NCBI RefSeq assembly: GCF_004355005.1
Contig: NZ_SMSJ01000034.1
Location: forward strand, 1 to 61,834
Direction: 5' to 3'
Source of the DNA: Dankookia rubra
GTDB taxonomy: Bacteria; Pseudomonadota; Alphaproteobacteria; Acetobacterales; Acetobacteraceae
Length of the DNA: 61,834 nt
Shown here: piece by piece, positions 11,388 to 19,973 of the stretch
Numbering within the stretch: the first letter of the stretch is position 1
Layout of the letters: each line of letters begins with the position of its first letter
Made by a program: the position numbers and the translations under genes
Notes under the pieces: generated by a model
Database searches by the model: none
Told to the model about the DNA's origin: nothing
What the model saw: the letters and a program-made list of their open reading frames with translations, nothing else

Positions 11388-11867
11388 TCAGCGGCCGGGA
11401 TCGCTCCCGCCATGCCGGTCCATGTTGGGATCGTCCGGGAAGCCGGTGCCGCCGGTTCGCCCGCCGGCGCCCCAGCCGGGCAGGCTGCCCGGCCCGGTCG
11501 TGCCGCCGCCATGCACCATGCCGGACCCGGTCCCGCCCTGGTCCGGCATCGGCGAAGTCGCGGCGCCTGCCGCATCCACGCCGGGTTCCTCGTCATCCGG
11601 CACGCCGTCGCGCACATCGGCCAGGCGCAGACCGCCGACTACCATGGCGCGGGCCTCCTGCGCGGTGATGGTCAGGCGGACCTGGCCGGCCTCGGCCCGA
11701 TCGACCAGATGCAGCGGCAAGGCGTGATGATGCCGGCCGCTGCCGTCCGGGTCGTCGCCGCTGGTCAGGCGGATATGGCCGGCTTCGAGGCGGTCCACGG
11801 TGCCGACATGGCCGCCATCGGCGCCGATGATTTCCATATGCTGGCGGATTTCGCCGGTGGTCGTCAT
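11388..11867 (-). CDS. DUF2171 domain protein
   Basis: A 159-residue protein. Residues 1-70 (EIRQHMEIIGADGGHVGTVD, then HHALPLHLVD) match the DUF2171 barrel found in many alphaproteobacterial stress-related proteins, related in fold to the PRC barrel. The C-terminal half is low-complexity, rich in Gly, Asp and Pro (GGTTGPGSLPGWGAGGRTGG), and probably disordered. Convergent with ilvA, 22 bp apart. Function unknown. Confidence 0.8.
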   Translation of the reverse strand: MTTTGEIRQHMEIIGADGGHVGTVDRLEAGHIRLTSGDDPDGSGRHHHALPLHLVDRAEAGQVRLTITAQEARAMVVGGLRLADVRDGVPDDEEPGVDAAGAATSPMPDQGGTGSGMVHGGGTTGPGSLPGWGAGGRTGGTGFPDDPNMDRHGGSDPGR

Positions 11868-11943
11868 GCCGCGTTGCTCCTGGCCGGTGGCAGGGAGAAC
11901 GGCGAGGTAGCCCGATGGATGCCTGCGGCCGCCGCGGCGCCGG

Positions 11944-12594
11944 TCAGTCCCGCCGCAGCAGGGAGAGGCAGTCGAGCCCGGACACCCCGCCCCAGTCCAT
12001 CACCACCTGCTGCGAGACGCCCAGCCCTTCCTTCCGGGCGTAGTGGGCGAACAGCGCCTGTGACATGAAATTCCGGCAGTGCGGCGCCAGCAGCCAGTCC
12101 TCCCCGCCGGTGTAGTTCGAATGGTGCAGGAAGGCCCGGGCACCCGGCGCCATGACCCGCCGCGCCTCAGCCAGATATGCGCGCACCACGTCGCTGTCGA
12201 AATGCACCATGGCGTCGAAGCTGTAGAACAGCGTCACGCTGGCATCCGGCACGTCGCGCAGGTCGTAGCCGGTATTGGCGACGAAGGTGATGCGCGGATC
12301 TTCGCCGAAGCGGCGGCGGCAGAAGGCGATGTTCTCCGGCCGGATATCGACCAGGACCAGCCGCCCCGCCAAGGGCAGCAGCTTCGCCGCGTTCCGCCCG
12401 CGGCCGGTGGCAAGGTCCAGCACGCAGTCGAAGTCGGCACCGCGGAGGAAAGGCTCGATCATGCGCCAAAGCGGTGCGAAGCCTGCCTCCGCCGCATCGA
12501 AATAGGGGTGCTCGGGCAGCCAGATGTCGCCGGCATGGCGGGCCGCGGCATCCAGCCGCGACTCGGTCGGCACGGCGGTCGGCAGGTCGGGCAT
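11944..12594 (-). CDS. Class I SAM-dependent methyltransferase
   Basis: The 216-residue protein has the Rossmann motif I near residue 60 (VLDLATGRGRNAAKLL), an acidic residue ending strand 2 (LVLVDIRPENIAF) and a post-motif (VTLFYSFDAMVHF). I prefer the ATG at 12594 because GGAG lies five bases upstream; a GTG at 12600 is possible. Homologues act on small molecules or sugars; the substrate is not visible here. It reads away from the lrp gene. Confidence 0.85.
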   Translation of the reverse strand: MPDLPTAVPTESRLDAAARHAGDIWLPEHPYFDAAEAGFAPLWRMIEPFLRGADFDCVLDLATGRGRNAAKLLPLAGRLVLVDIRPENIAFCRRRFGEDPRITFVANTGYDLRDVPDASVTLFYSFDAMVHFDSDVVRAYLAEARRVMAPGARAFLHHSNYTGGEDWLLAPHCRNFMSQALFAHYARKEGLGVSQQVVMDWGGVSGLDCLSLLRRD

Positions 12595-12687
12595 GAGCAC
12601 TCCGGCGTCATCGGCGCCGGCGGGACTGCCCCACGGCGGACGGCGAGGCTGCGCCGTAGATGTCGCCGGAATCCTGCCGGATCGTGA

Positions 12688-13167
12688 TCAAACGCTGATC
12701 GGCACCCCGGCGTCGTCCTTCGAGGTGCGGATGGTCTGCAGGGTCTGCACCCGCGCCACCTCGTCCGCCGCGGTCAGCTTCGAGGTCAGCGCATTCTCAT
12801 GCGCCGTGTCCCGCGCCACCAGCCGCAGCAGGAAGTCGCCGCCGCCGCGGATCATGTGGCATTCCCGCACCTCCGGCCAGGCGCGCACCCGCTGCTCGAA
12901 GGCGCTCAGCATGGCCTCCTTCTGGCTCTCGAGGCCGACCAGGGCGAAGAAGGTGATCTCGTAGCCCAGTGCCACGGGGTCGAGGTCGGCGTAGTAGCCG
13001 CGGATGATCCGCTCCTCCTCCAGCCGGCGGACGCGGCGGAGGCAGGGCGGTGCCGAGAGGCCGACCCGGCGGGCCAGCTCCACGTTGGTCATCCGGCCAT
13101 CGGCCTGCAGCTCCGCCAGGATCTGGCGATCCACCTCGTCGAGGGATGCGTCGGGTTCCGCACTCAT
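12688..13167 (-). CDS. Lrp/AsnC family transcriptional regulator
   Basis: A 159-residue feast/famine regulator. The N-terminal winged HTH is visible (LDEVDRQILAELQADGRMTN, then LARRVGLSAPPCLRRVRRLE), followed by the RAM/ligand-binding domain (ECHMIRGGGDFLLRLVARD). These proteins usually sense an amino acid. It is divergent from trxB, sharing a short promoter region; enterobacterial lrp and trxB are also divergent neighbours, so the pairing is old. Confidence 0.93.
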   Translation of the reverse strand: MSAEPDASLDEVDRQILAELQADGRMTNVELARRVGLSAPPCLRRVRRLEEERIIRGYYADLDPVALGYEITFFALVGLESQKEAMLSAFEQRVRAWPEVRECHMIRGGGDFLLRLVARDTAHENALTSKLTAADEVARVQTLQTIRTSKDDAGVPISV

Positions 13168-13305
13168 GCTTTCATGATTCGTTGCCGTGAACTGGCTCTC
13201 GGCGCAATATCATTGCTGACAGTCCGCGCCGCAAGGCTTGTGCTTGTGGCCGGCCTCCTAGTGACAAATATGGGTCGTTCCGCCCAGATTGCCGGGAATC
13301 GAGCC

Positions 13306-14283
13306 TTGCCCAAGACCCACCGCACGCGCCTTCTCATCCTCGGGGCCGGACCAGCCGGCTATACGGCGGCGATCTATGCCGCGCGGGCCGGGCTGAAGCC
13401 CATCCTGGTCGCCGGCATGCAGCCCGGCGGGCAGCTCACCATCACCACGGATGTCGAGAACTATCCCGGCTTCGCCGAGACGGTCCAGGGCCCCTGGCTG
13501 ATGGACCAGTTCAAGGCGCAGGCCGAGCACTGCGGCACGCAGATCATCCAGGACGTGGTGACCAGCATCGACCTTGCGGCCCGGCCGGTCCGGGCGGTAG
13601 GCGACTCGGGCGACACCTACATGGCCGAGAGCCTGGTCATCGCCACCGGCGCCCAAGCCCGCTGGCTCGGGATTCCCGGCGAGAAGGAGCTTTCAGGCTT
13701 CGGCGTCTCCGCCTGTGCCACCTGCGACGGCTTCTTCTTCCGCGGGAAGGACGTCGCCGTCATCGGCGGCGGCAATACCGCCGTGGAGGAAGCGTTGTAC
13801 CTCTCGAACCTGGCGAAGCATGTCACCGTCATCCACCGCCGGGACGGCTTCCGTGCCGAGCGCATCCTGCAGGACCGGCTCTTCGCCAAGCCAAACGTCA
13901 CCGTCGTATGGGACACGGTGGTCGAGGAAATGCTGGCGACCGAGGGCAGGTTCCGCGCCCTGCGCGCCATCCGCACCCGCAACATCAAGACCGCAGAGGC
14001 GGCTGAGATGCCCTTCGACGGGGTCTTCGTCGCCATCGGCCACGACCCCGCCACGACGCTGTTCCGCGGCCAGGTCGGGATGGATGCGGAAGGCTACATC
14101 GTGACCGAGCCGGGCAGCACCCGGACCAGCATCCCCGGCATCTTTGCCGCCGGCGACGTGCAGGACCGCATCTACCGACAGGCCGTCACCGCCGCCGGCA
14201 CCGGCTGCATGGCGGCGCTGGAGGCGGAGAAGTGGCTGGCCCACATGCCAGCCGAGGCCGCTGCCATCGAAGCCTGGACCTGA
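13306..14283 (+). CDS. trxB: Thioredoxin reductase
   Basis: NADPH-dependent flavoenzyme that reduces thioredoxin. The redox pair is C137-A-T-C140 in SACATCDGFFF, flanked by FAD (LILGAGPAGYTAAIYAARAG) and NADPH (VAVIGGGNTAVEEALYL) sites; the C-terminal FAD motif is GIFAAGDVQD. I chose the TTG at 13306 (reads MPKTHRTRLLILGAGPAG) because it matches the family start and gives 325 residues; ATG at 13270 would add 12. It is followed 7 bp later by the LysR regulator, likely one transcript. Confidence 0.93.
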   Translation: MPKTHRTRLLILGAGPAGYTAAIYAARAGLKPILVAGMQPGGQLTITTDVENYPGFAETVQGPWLMDQFKAQAEHCGTQIIQDVVTSIDLAARPVRAVGDSGDTYMAESLVIATGAQARWLGIPGEKELSGFGVSACATCDGFFFRGKDVAVIGGGNTAVEEALYLSNLAKHVTVIHRRDGFRAERILQDRLFAKPNVTVVWDTVVEEMLATEGRFRALRAIRTRNIKTAEAAEMPFDGVFVAIGHDPATTLFRGQVGMDAEGYIVTEPGSTRTSIPGIFAAGDVQDRIYRQAVTAAGTGCMAALEAEKWLAHMPAEAAAIEAWT

Positions 14284-14290
14284 GCCGGCG

Positions 14291-15181
14291 ATGCCGCTCG
14301 ACTGGGACAAGCTGCGGGTCTTCCACGCGGTTGCCGAGGCTGGGTCCTTCACCCATGCGGGGGAGACGCTGAACCTCAGCCAATCCGCCGTGTCGCGCCA
14401 GATCCAGGCGCTGGAGGAGGCGCTGCAGGTCCCGCTCTTCCATCGCCACGCCCGCGGCCTGATCCTGACCGAGCCGGGCGAGACGCTGAACCGGACGGTG
14501 CGCGAGGTCTTCGCCAAGTTGGCGATGACCGAGGCGCTGCTGACCGAGAGCCGCGAGCGCCCGGCCGGGCGCCTGAAGGTCACCAGCACCACCGGGTTCG
14601 GCAGCACCTGGCTGGCGCCACGGCTCTCGCGCTTCCTGCAGATTTACCCCGATGTCAGCGTCACGCTGCTGCTGGACGACAGTGACCTCGACTTGGCGAT
14701 GCGCGAAGCAGACGTGGCCATCCGCATGCACCCGCCGCGGCAGCCGGACCTGATCCAGCGGCACCTCGCCAGCTTCGGCTGGCGGGTCTGCGGTGCCCCG
14801 GCCTACCTGAAGACCGCCGGCATGCCGCAGCGGGCGGAGGACCTCGACGCGCATCGGCTGATCGTCTGGGGTGACCACCGGCCGCCGATCGACGAGGTGA
14901 ACTGGCTGAGCGAGGCCGGCCGCCGCCCCGGAGCGCCGCGACGCGCCGCAGTCGAGGTGAATAGCCTGACGGGCATGCTGCGGGCAGTGCAGAGCGGCCT
15001 CGGGCTGGCCGCCCTGCCGGACTACATGGGGGCCGAGCTGGACGGGCTGCTGCAGGTCCTGCCGGAGCTGAAGGCACCGCGCCTGGATGCCTATTTCGTC
15101 TACCCCGAGGAAATGCGCCATTCAAAGCGGGTCTCGGTTTTCCGAGACTTTCTGATCGCGGAACTGACCGGGAACAACTGA
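14291..15181 (+). CDS. LysR-type regulator, LsrB/VtlR-like
   Basis: A 296-residue LysR protein with N-terminal winged HTH (MPLDWDKLRVFHAVAEAGSF, then LSQSAVSRQIQALEE) and a periplasmic-binding-fold effector domain. The opening is the signature of the LsrB/VtlR group of alphaproteobacteria, which in rhizobia and Brucella controls redox response, envelope genes and AbcR-type small RNAs. Being 7 bp behind trxB supports a redox connection. It has one Cys in the effector domain (WRVCGAP). Subfamily assignment is from memory of the N-terminal signature. Confidence 0.85.
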   Translation: MPLDWDKLRVFHAVAEAGSFTHAGETLNLSQSAVSRQIQALEEALQVPLFHRHARGLILTEPGETLNRTVREVFAKLAMTEALLTESRERPAGRLKVTSTTGFGSTWLAPRLSRFLQIYPDVSVTLLLDDSDLDLAMREADVAIRMHPPRQPDLIQRHLASFGWRVCGAPAYLKTAGMPQRAEDLDAHRLIVWGDHRPPIDEVNWLSEAGRRPGAPRRAAVEVNSLTGMLRAVQSGLGLAALPDYMGAELDGLLQVLPELKAPRLDAYFVYPEEMRHSKRVSVFRDFLIAELTGNN

Positions 15182-15239
15182 TATGCAAGTTGCGCATGGG
15201 TGATGGTCACTTTGACCAAACCAGCATGGCAATGAGGGG

Positions 15240-15377
15240 TCTAGGCTTCCTCCTGTCCGGCCCATTTGGCCGTTCAGGGTAACTCGGGGCTTTGCCTCGA
15301 ACCCCTTCGTCTCCCAGACGTGAAGCCTCCCTGTTGACTTCAGCCCGCTAGGCCAATGGCTTAGCGGGCATCTTTTT
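15240..15377 (+). ncRNA. Candidate trans-acting sRNA (AbcR/ar15-like)
   Basis: The intergenic stretch after the LysR gene folds into a chain of hairpins. First, CCTG...CAGG enclosing CGGCC-CATTT-GGCCG (15252-15278). Second, TCGGGGC-TTT-GCCTCGA (15284-15300). Third, CTTCGTCT-CCC-AGACGTGAAG (15305-15325), exposing CUCCCAG. Last, a strong intrinsic terminator. CUUCCUCCUG at 15246 and CCTCCCTG at 15327 are anti-Shine-Dalgarno-like. AbcR sRNAs have such C/U-rich loops and are targets of VtlR-type regulators. The 5' end is uncertain; a TTGACC -35-like element is at 15212 with no clean -10. A leader for the downstream membrane protein is the alternative, though the terminator makes this less likely. 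Confidence 0.55.
15343..15377 (+). terminator. Rho-independent terminator
   Basis: GCCCGCTA pairs perfectly with TAGCGGGC, extended inward by GGCC/GGCT around an AAT loop, then ATCTTTTT. This is the clearest intrinsic terminator in the window. It ends the sRNA candidate and any trxB-lsrB read-through. Confidence 0.85.
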
Positions 15378-15569
15378 GCCCGGATGGCGGCTCGTTTACC
15401 GGCTGCTGGCCGGGTGCCGCGCCCGAAAGCCTTCTCCTCAATGGCTCGCGTTTCCGTGATTCGGTCGCGGAATGGTGGGAACCTATGCCAATGCAGTGAC
15501 TTTGCCCTGCAAGAGGTCCCGTGCCGGCGAATGCCGTCGCGGCGACTTGCCATTGCGAGGGGGAATGAA

Positions 15570-17297
15570 TTGCCCGCGATTACCACACAGACGGCCGGTC
15601 AAACAGCCTGGCCCCGCTGGCTGCTGCACCTCGCCCTGCTGGCTACCGTCGTGACCCTGGCCGGTCTCGCCATGCTTTGGTTGCAACGCAACCCGCTGCT
15701 CACCTCCTGGGACGAGGTGATGCATCAGAACAACTCCATGAGTGACGCGCTGCTGCTGCGCCATGGCAACCTGCCGGCCCTGCGTGATGCCTTTTTCCTG
15801 CAGAACCGCTGGCTGCCGCCCGGGCTCCGACTGATCGGCCTGCCAATCGCTGCCACCTTCTGGGACCAGGCACCGATCGCGCTGCGCATCGCCGCGGCCG
15901 TGCTGACCTTGCTGCCGCTGCCGATCATCTGGTTCGGCCTGCGCCCGGTGGCTGGCGCCGCGGGCGCGACCGCCGGCGCGCTGCTCTTCGCACTGACGCC
16001 GCAGAACCTAGTCGGCGCGCAGAGCTTCATGACGGAGACGGTGCTCCACCTTGCCGCAGCACTCGCCATGACGCTGCTGCTGCGGGAAGCGCTTGCGCCG
16101 CGCCCTGGGGCGTTGCGCCTCGCGCTGCTCGGCCCGGTGCTCGGACTCGGCGCGCTGTCGAAGCTGACCTTCCTGCCGACCATCGGCATCGTCTGGGTCG
16201 GCGTCGCGGCGTGGCGGCTGTGGCGGGACCGCGACGCGGCCGGCTTCGCGCTGCGGCTCGCCCTGCCCTCCATCGGCTTGGCCCTGGTCGCCTGGCCGCA
16301 TTACCTGCTGAACATTCCGCGCTACCTCGCCTATGCCAAGGCGACTGCCGGCGGTTATGCCTACAACCCGGTGGAGGCAACCGGCCTCGACTTCGCCCGC
16401 TATGCCGTGGGTGACCTGGTCTGGGAGGTCTTCGGGCTCGGCGGCACCGCGCTGCTGCTAGCGGCGCTGGTGGCTGGATTCCTCGTTTGGCGACGGCTGG
16501 CGACGACCGAGTGGGCCTTCGTGCTGCTCGCCGCACTGGCCGCAGCGCCACCCTTCCTGGCGTTCCTGCTCTCCCGCAACCAGACCGAACGCTACATGGC
16601 GATCAGCTTGGTCATACTGGCCTTTCCCGCCGGCATCTTGCTGGGCACGGCGTTGCGCCAAGCGTCGGGCCTTGCCGCCCGGACCCTGGCCGGCACGGCC
16701 GGCGGCGCCGCGCTGGCCCAACTCGGCATGGCCTGGTGGGTGGCGCTGGCCGGTCCTGTCGAGGCACGCCCGCTGCGGCCGATGGTGGAAGCAGCCTGGC
16801 GACCGAATTTCGCCTGCGACTTCCATGCGCTGACCGCGCTGGTGCCGCCGGGGCATGCGGCGCCCCGGATCGGCCTCTTTGGCCTGACCCTCGCGGTCAA
16901 CCCGCCCAACCTGCAACAGGCCTTCCTCCGCCGGGGGACACTCGCCAAGACAATCGAGATCCTGAACGACTCGGCGACCGAGGTGGACTGGGACCAGGTG
17001 TTGCGGGAGACGCGAAAGGTCGACCTCGTGGTGGTGCCAGAGGTGTTCTGGCACGGTGGCCGCGATCCGTTGAAGCCTGCCAGCATGCGCAATGTCGGCG
17101 ACCGGTCGCTCGGCGACTACCGCGCGCGGCTGGCGGCCGAGCACCTGGTGGAGGACCGTGGCGCCATCGCTACCGGCCCCGACGACTATTGCACGGTACA
17201 TGTCCTGGCCGTGCATCCGCCGCCCATCGCGCCCGAGGATGCGGAGCGGCTCCGGCCGCTGCGGCCGGAAGTGCATGCGGTAGCCGGTGGGACCTGA
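15570..17297 (+). CDS. Glycosyltransferase family 39-like membrane protein
   Basis: About 575 residues from a TTG at 15570 that is preceded by an ideal GAGGGGG; an ATG at 15531 and an even earlier frame opening are alternatives. The first helix (WLLHLALLATVVTLAGLAML) is followed by a periplasmic loop with SWDEVMH, resembling the Asp-containing first loop of polyprenyl-phosphate-dependent (GT-C) transferases, then about nine more hydrophobic segments and a soluble C-terminal region of about 160 residues. GT-C enzymes transfer sugars from lipid carriers on the periplasmic side. Donor and acceptor are unknown. Confidence 0.75.
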   Translation: MPAITTQTAGQTAWPRWLLHLALLATVVTLAGLAMLWLQRNPLLTSWDEVMHQNNSMSDALLLRHGNLPALRDAFFLQNRWLPPGLRLIGLPIAATFWDQAPIALRIAAAVLTLLPLPIIWFGLRPVAGAAGATAGALLFALTPQNLVGAQSFMTETVLHLAAALAMTLLLREALAPRPGALRLALLGPVLGLGALSKLTFLPTIGIVWVGVAAWRLWRDRDAAGFALRLALPSIGLALVAWPHYLLNIPRYLAYAKATAGGYAYNPVEATGLDFARYAVGDLVWEVFGLGGTALLLAALVAGFLVWRRLATTEWAFVLLAALAAAPPFLAFLLSRNQTERYMAISLVILAFPAGILLGTALRQASGLAARTLAGTAGGAALAQLGMAWWVALAGPVEARPLRPMVEAAWRPNFACDFHALTALVPPGHAAPRIGLFGLTLAVNPPNLQQAFLRRGTLAKTIEILNDSATEVDWDQVLRETRKVDLVVVPEVFWHGGRDPLKPASMRNVGDRSLGDYRARLAAEHLVEDRGAIATGPDDYCTVHVLAVHPPPIAPEDAERLRPLRPEVHAVAGGT

Positions 17298-17392
17298 CGC
17301 CTCGCTGTGACGTGACCCGGCCTTTGCGGCGCCGCAAGGCCGGGACCGCCCAATGCCGTGACGATCCCGGCCGACCGGGCGGGATTTGCATC

Positions 17393-17698
17393 ATGGGCCT
17401 CGACAGGATTCGCAGTTTCATCCGGCGCAATGTCGTCGACACCGTACCGGATGCGATGGACATGTGCCTGAGCTGCGGCAAGCCTGCCTGCTCTGCCGCG
17501 GAATTCACCACCTGCGGGCCGCGCTTGGCCCGCGAAGCGGAGCTGCGGGAAGCGACGACGGACTATGCCGCCAGCACTGCCTCTGCCTCCCGCACCACGG
17601 CTTCGAGCGCCCCAGGCGCGAACGGGGAGGCCAGTCCAACCGAGTCGACCAATTCGGTGAAGGGCGCCGAGCCGCCACGGCCGCAGAGCGCGACATAG
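17393..17698 (+). CDS. Small cysteine-motif protein (101 aa), overlaps pepF antisense
   Basis: The frame starts at an ATG 95 bp after the membrane protein. Residues 1-56 look genuine: a basic helix (MGLDRIRSFIRRNVVDTVPD) and a four-cysteine cluster C25-x2-C28-x4-C33-x6-C40 (CLSCGKPACSAAEFTTC) that could bind zinc. From about residue 57 on, the frame runs antisense through the end of the oligoendopeptidase gene and becomes Ala/Ser/Thr-rich. The family is unknown to me. The upstream part is better supported than the tail. Confidence 0.5.
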   Translation: MGLDRIRSFIRRNVVDTVPDAMDMCLSCGKPACSAAEFTTCGPRLAREAELREATTDYAASTASASRTTASSAPGANGEASPTESTNSVKGAEPPRPQSAT

Positions 17699-19242
17699 TC
17701 GGCCAGGGCCGCCACCGGATCCCGTCGTGACCGCACCCAGAACTGCATGGCGCAGCAGAGCGCGAGCGTATAGTCGATGTAGTAGAAGGGCGAGCGGAAG
17801 ATGTGCGGCTTGGCCTGCCAGCGCCCGCCCATGGCCGGCCAGTCCAGGTCGCCGTAATCGGTCCAGGGCATGTAGCGTCGTTCCAGCCGTTGCCAGATGA
17901 CGTGCCGCTCGGCCGGCGTAGCCTGCGGATCGGCATGGACCTCATGCTGGAAGTGGTCGACGCACACCCCATAGGGCAGGAAGGCAAGCGACGATTCCAG
18001 GTGCATGCGGCGGAAGCGCTCCGCGGCATCCTCTCCGACCAGCAGGCCCATATGCGGGTGGGTCAGGAACTCCAGCGACATGGAGTGGATCTCGGCGGCC
18101 TCCATGGTCGGCCACAGGTAGTCGATGCCCGGCTGGAAGCGGCTTTCCCAATTCTGGAAGGCATGCCCCATCTCGTGCGTGAAGACGCCGATATCATTGT
18201 GGGTGCCGTTGAAGTTGGCGAAGATGAATGGTGCGCCGAGGCTCGGGAAGCTGGTGCAGAAGCCGCCCCCCGCCTTGCCCGGCCGGTTCTTCAGGTCGGT
18301 GAAGCCGCCTTGCTCCATGAACCGCCAGAAGGCGCCGAGGCGCGGGTCCATCCGGTCGAACATCGTGCGTGCCTGAGTGCAGAGCGTGTCGTGACCGCCG
18401 ACGGGCTTCGGGTTGCCCTCCGGGTCCACCAGCGCCTCGTCCCAGAAACGCAACACATCCCAGCCCCGGTCGCGCCGGCGCCGTTCCAGCAGCTTCGCCA
18501 CCAGCGGCACGACATGCGCCGCCACCTCCTCACGGTAGCGGGCGACATCGGCGGCGTCGTAGTCGGTGCGGCGCATGCGGCGGTAGCCGAGTGGGATGTA
18601 GTTCTCGAAACCAAGCTTGCGGGCCATGCCGTGCCGCAGCCGCACCAAGTTGCCGTAGATCGCATCGAGCTCGGCGCCATGCGTGGCGAAGAAGCCCCAA
18701 CGCATCGCCTCCGCCTGATGGCGGACGCTTCGGTCGGGGTCCTCGGCATACGGGGTGAGGCCGGAGAGGTTCACCACCTGACCGCCGATCCCGAGCTTCG
18801 CCGAGGCCAGGATCTCGGTGTAGCGGGCGCCGAGCCGCGATTCTTCCTCGAGGTCGGCGGCGATGGCCGGCTCGAAGGTGGTGATGTCCATTTCCCAGAG
18901 CCGCAGCGCGAAGCCGCCGGCAGTAGCGTTGAGCGCGGCGCGGTCCGGCAGCGCCAGCAGGCGACGCTTCAGCGCGGTCTCATACGCCGTGGCCACTGGG
19001 GAGAGCGCATCGGCATATTCCCGCGTCGCCCTCGCGGCCTCGCTCGTTGTGTCCTGCGAGAAGCGCAGATGCACCAGGGACGCCCAGCTGTCGTAGTCCC
19101 GCCGCCGGCGATCCCAGGCGGCGAGCGCTGCGGTGAGGTCGCCGACATCCAGCAAAGCGTCGATGGCAGCGTAATCATCGGCCAGGCTTTCGCGCGTCGG
19201 CTGCGGGAAAGCCAGATCGGAAAACCTTGGGATTGCGTTCAT
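17563..19242 (-). CDS. M3 family oligoendopeptidase (PepF-like)
   Basis: A cytoplasmic zinc peptidase that degrades short peptides. From the ATG at 19242 (MNAIPRFSDLAFPQP) it is 559 residues; the frame extends 25 codons upstream without family character. The M3 active site is H356-E-M-G-H360 (THEMGHAFQNWE), with the third ligand expected about 25 residues on (MEAAEIHSMSLEFL). It is convergent with the small cysteine protein and overlaps its tail by 136 bp. Confidence 0.92.
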   Translation of the reverse strand: MNAIPRFSDLAFPQPTRESLADDYAAIDALLDVGDLTAALAAWDRRRRDYDSWASLVHLRFSQDTTSEAARATREYADALSPVATAYETALKRRLLALPDRAALNATAGGFALRLWEMDITTFEPAIAADLEEESRLGARYTEILASAKLGIGGQVVNLSGLTPYAEDPDRSVRHQAEAMRWGFFATHGAELDAIYGNLVRLRHGMARKLGFENYIPLGYRRMRRTDYDAADVARYREEVAAHVVPLVAKLLERRRRDRGWDVLRFWDEALVDPEGNPKPVGGHDTLCTQARTMFDRMDPRLGAFWRFMEQGGFTDLKNRPGKAGGGFCTSFPSLGAPFIFANFNGTHNDIGVFTHEMGHAFQNWESRFQPGIDYLWPTMEAAEIHSMSLEFLTHPHMGLLVGEDAAERFRRMHLESSLAFLPYGVCVDHFQHEVHADPQATPAERHVIWQRLERRYMPWTDYGDLDWPAMGGRWQAKPHIFRSPFYYIDYTLALCCAMQFWVRSRRDPVAALADYVALCGRGGSAPFTELVDSVGLASPFAPGALEAVVREAEAVLAA

Positions 19243-19374
19243 GCCGCTGCCGTGCCTGCTTCCGGTGAGGCCATCGGGGTAGCACGCCGCTGCGCCGGCA
19301 AAATAGGGGGTGGACAAAGCGGCGGCGGGCGCTAAAAGGCGCCTCCCGGACGGCGACCACGGTCGACCCCCGGC

Positions 19375-19450
<76 letters not shown>

Positions 19451-19460
19451 CCCCCCTTCC

Positions 19461-19907
19461 CTAGCCTTTCCGCTCCTTCATGGCGAAGACGCCGCTGACG
19501 CGCGCCACGCGCTTGCCGTCGGCGAACATCGTGCCCTCGGTGAAGGCCAAGCTGTGGCCCATGCGCGTCACCTGCGCGCGCACTTCCAGCCAGCAGCCTT
19601 CCTTCGGCGGGCCGATGAAGTCGACGGAAAGGTTCACCGTGGCCAGGCTGGCGCGCGGCAGCCCGGCCTGCTCCCGCGCCACCGCCACCGCATGCACCAG
19701 CGCCAGGTCGGCCAGGGTGGCAACGAATCCGCCATGCGCGCCGCCCATCGAATTGCTGTGCCGGTGCGCGACGCGGATGCCAAGTGCCGTGTGGTCCGCT
19801 GCCCGGTGCGACCAGAAGGGGCCGAGTTCCTGGGCATAGGGCCCGCCATGCGTGGCCGGTACGAAGCCTTTCGGGATGTCGGGGGCTGGAATGATGGTCT
19901 GGTCCAT
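19461..19907 (-). CDS. PaaI-type hotdog thioesterase
   Basis: A 148-residue single hotdog domain. The family's active-site stretch is present (NSMGGAHGGFVATLADLALV), followed by SVDFIGPPKEG and a C-terminal strand ending VSGVFAMK. PaaI-like enzymes hydrolyse acyl- or aryl-CoA thioesters. It lies downstream of the kinase-like and acyl-CoA dehydrogenase genes and probably belongs to the same acyl-CoA pathway, clearing dead-end CoA esters. Confidence 0.87.
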   Translation of the reverse strand: MDQTIIPAPDIPKGFVPATHGGPYAQELGPFWSHRAADHTALGIRVAHRHSNSMGGAHGGFVATLADLALVHAVAVAREQAGLPRASLATVNLSVDFIGPPKEGCWLEVRAQVTRMGHSLAFTEGTMFADGKRVARVSGVFAMKERKG

Positions 19908-19973
19908 GTTGGCGTCCGCTTGCGCTGTTCAGCGCAACCTCGCCCGCCGGCGCCGCGCGGTCCAGCGGTCGTG

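Noticed and set aside
15212-15245. A full sigma-70 promoter for the sRNA candidate
   Set aside because: TTGACC is present, but no good -10 lies 16-18 bases downstream; I left the 5' end open.
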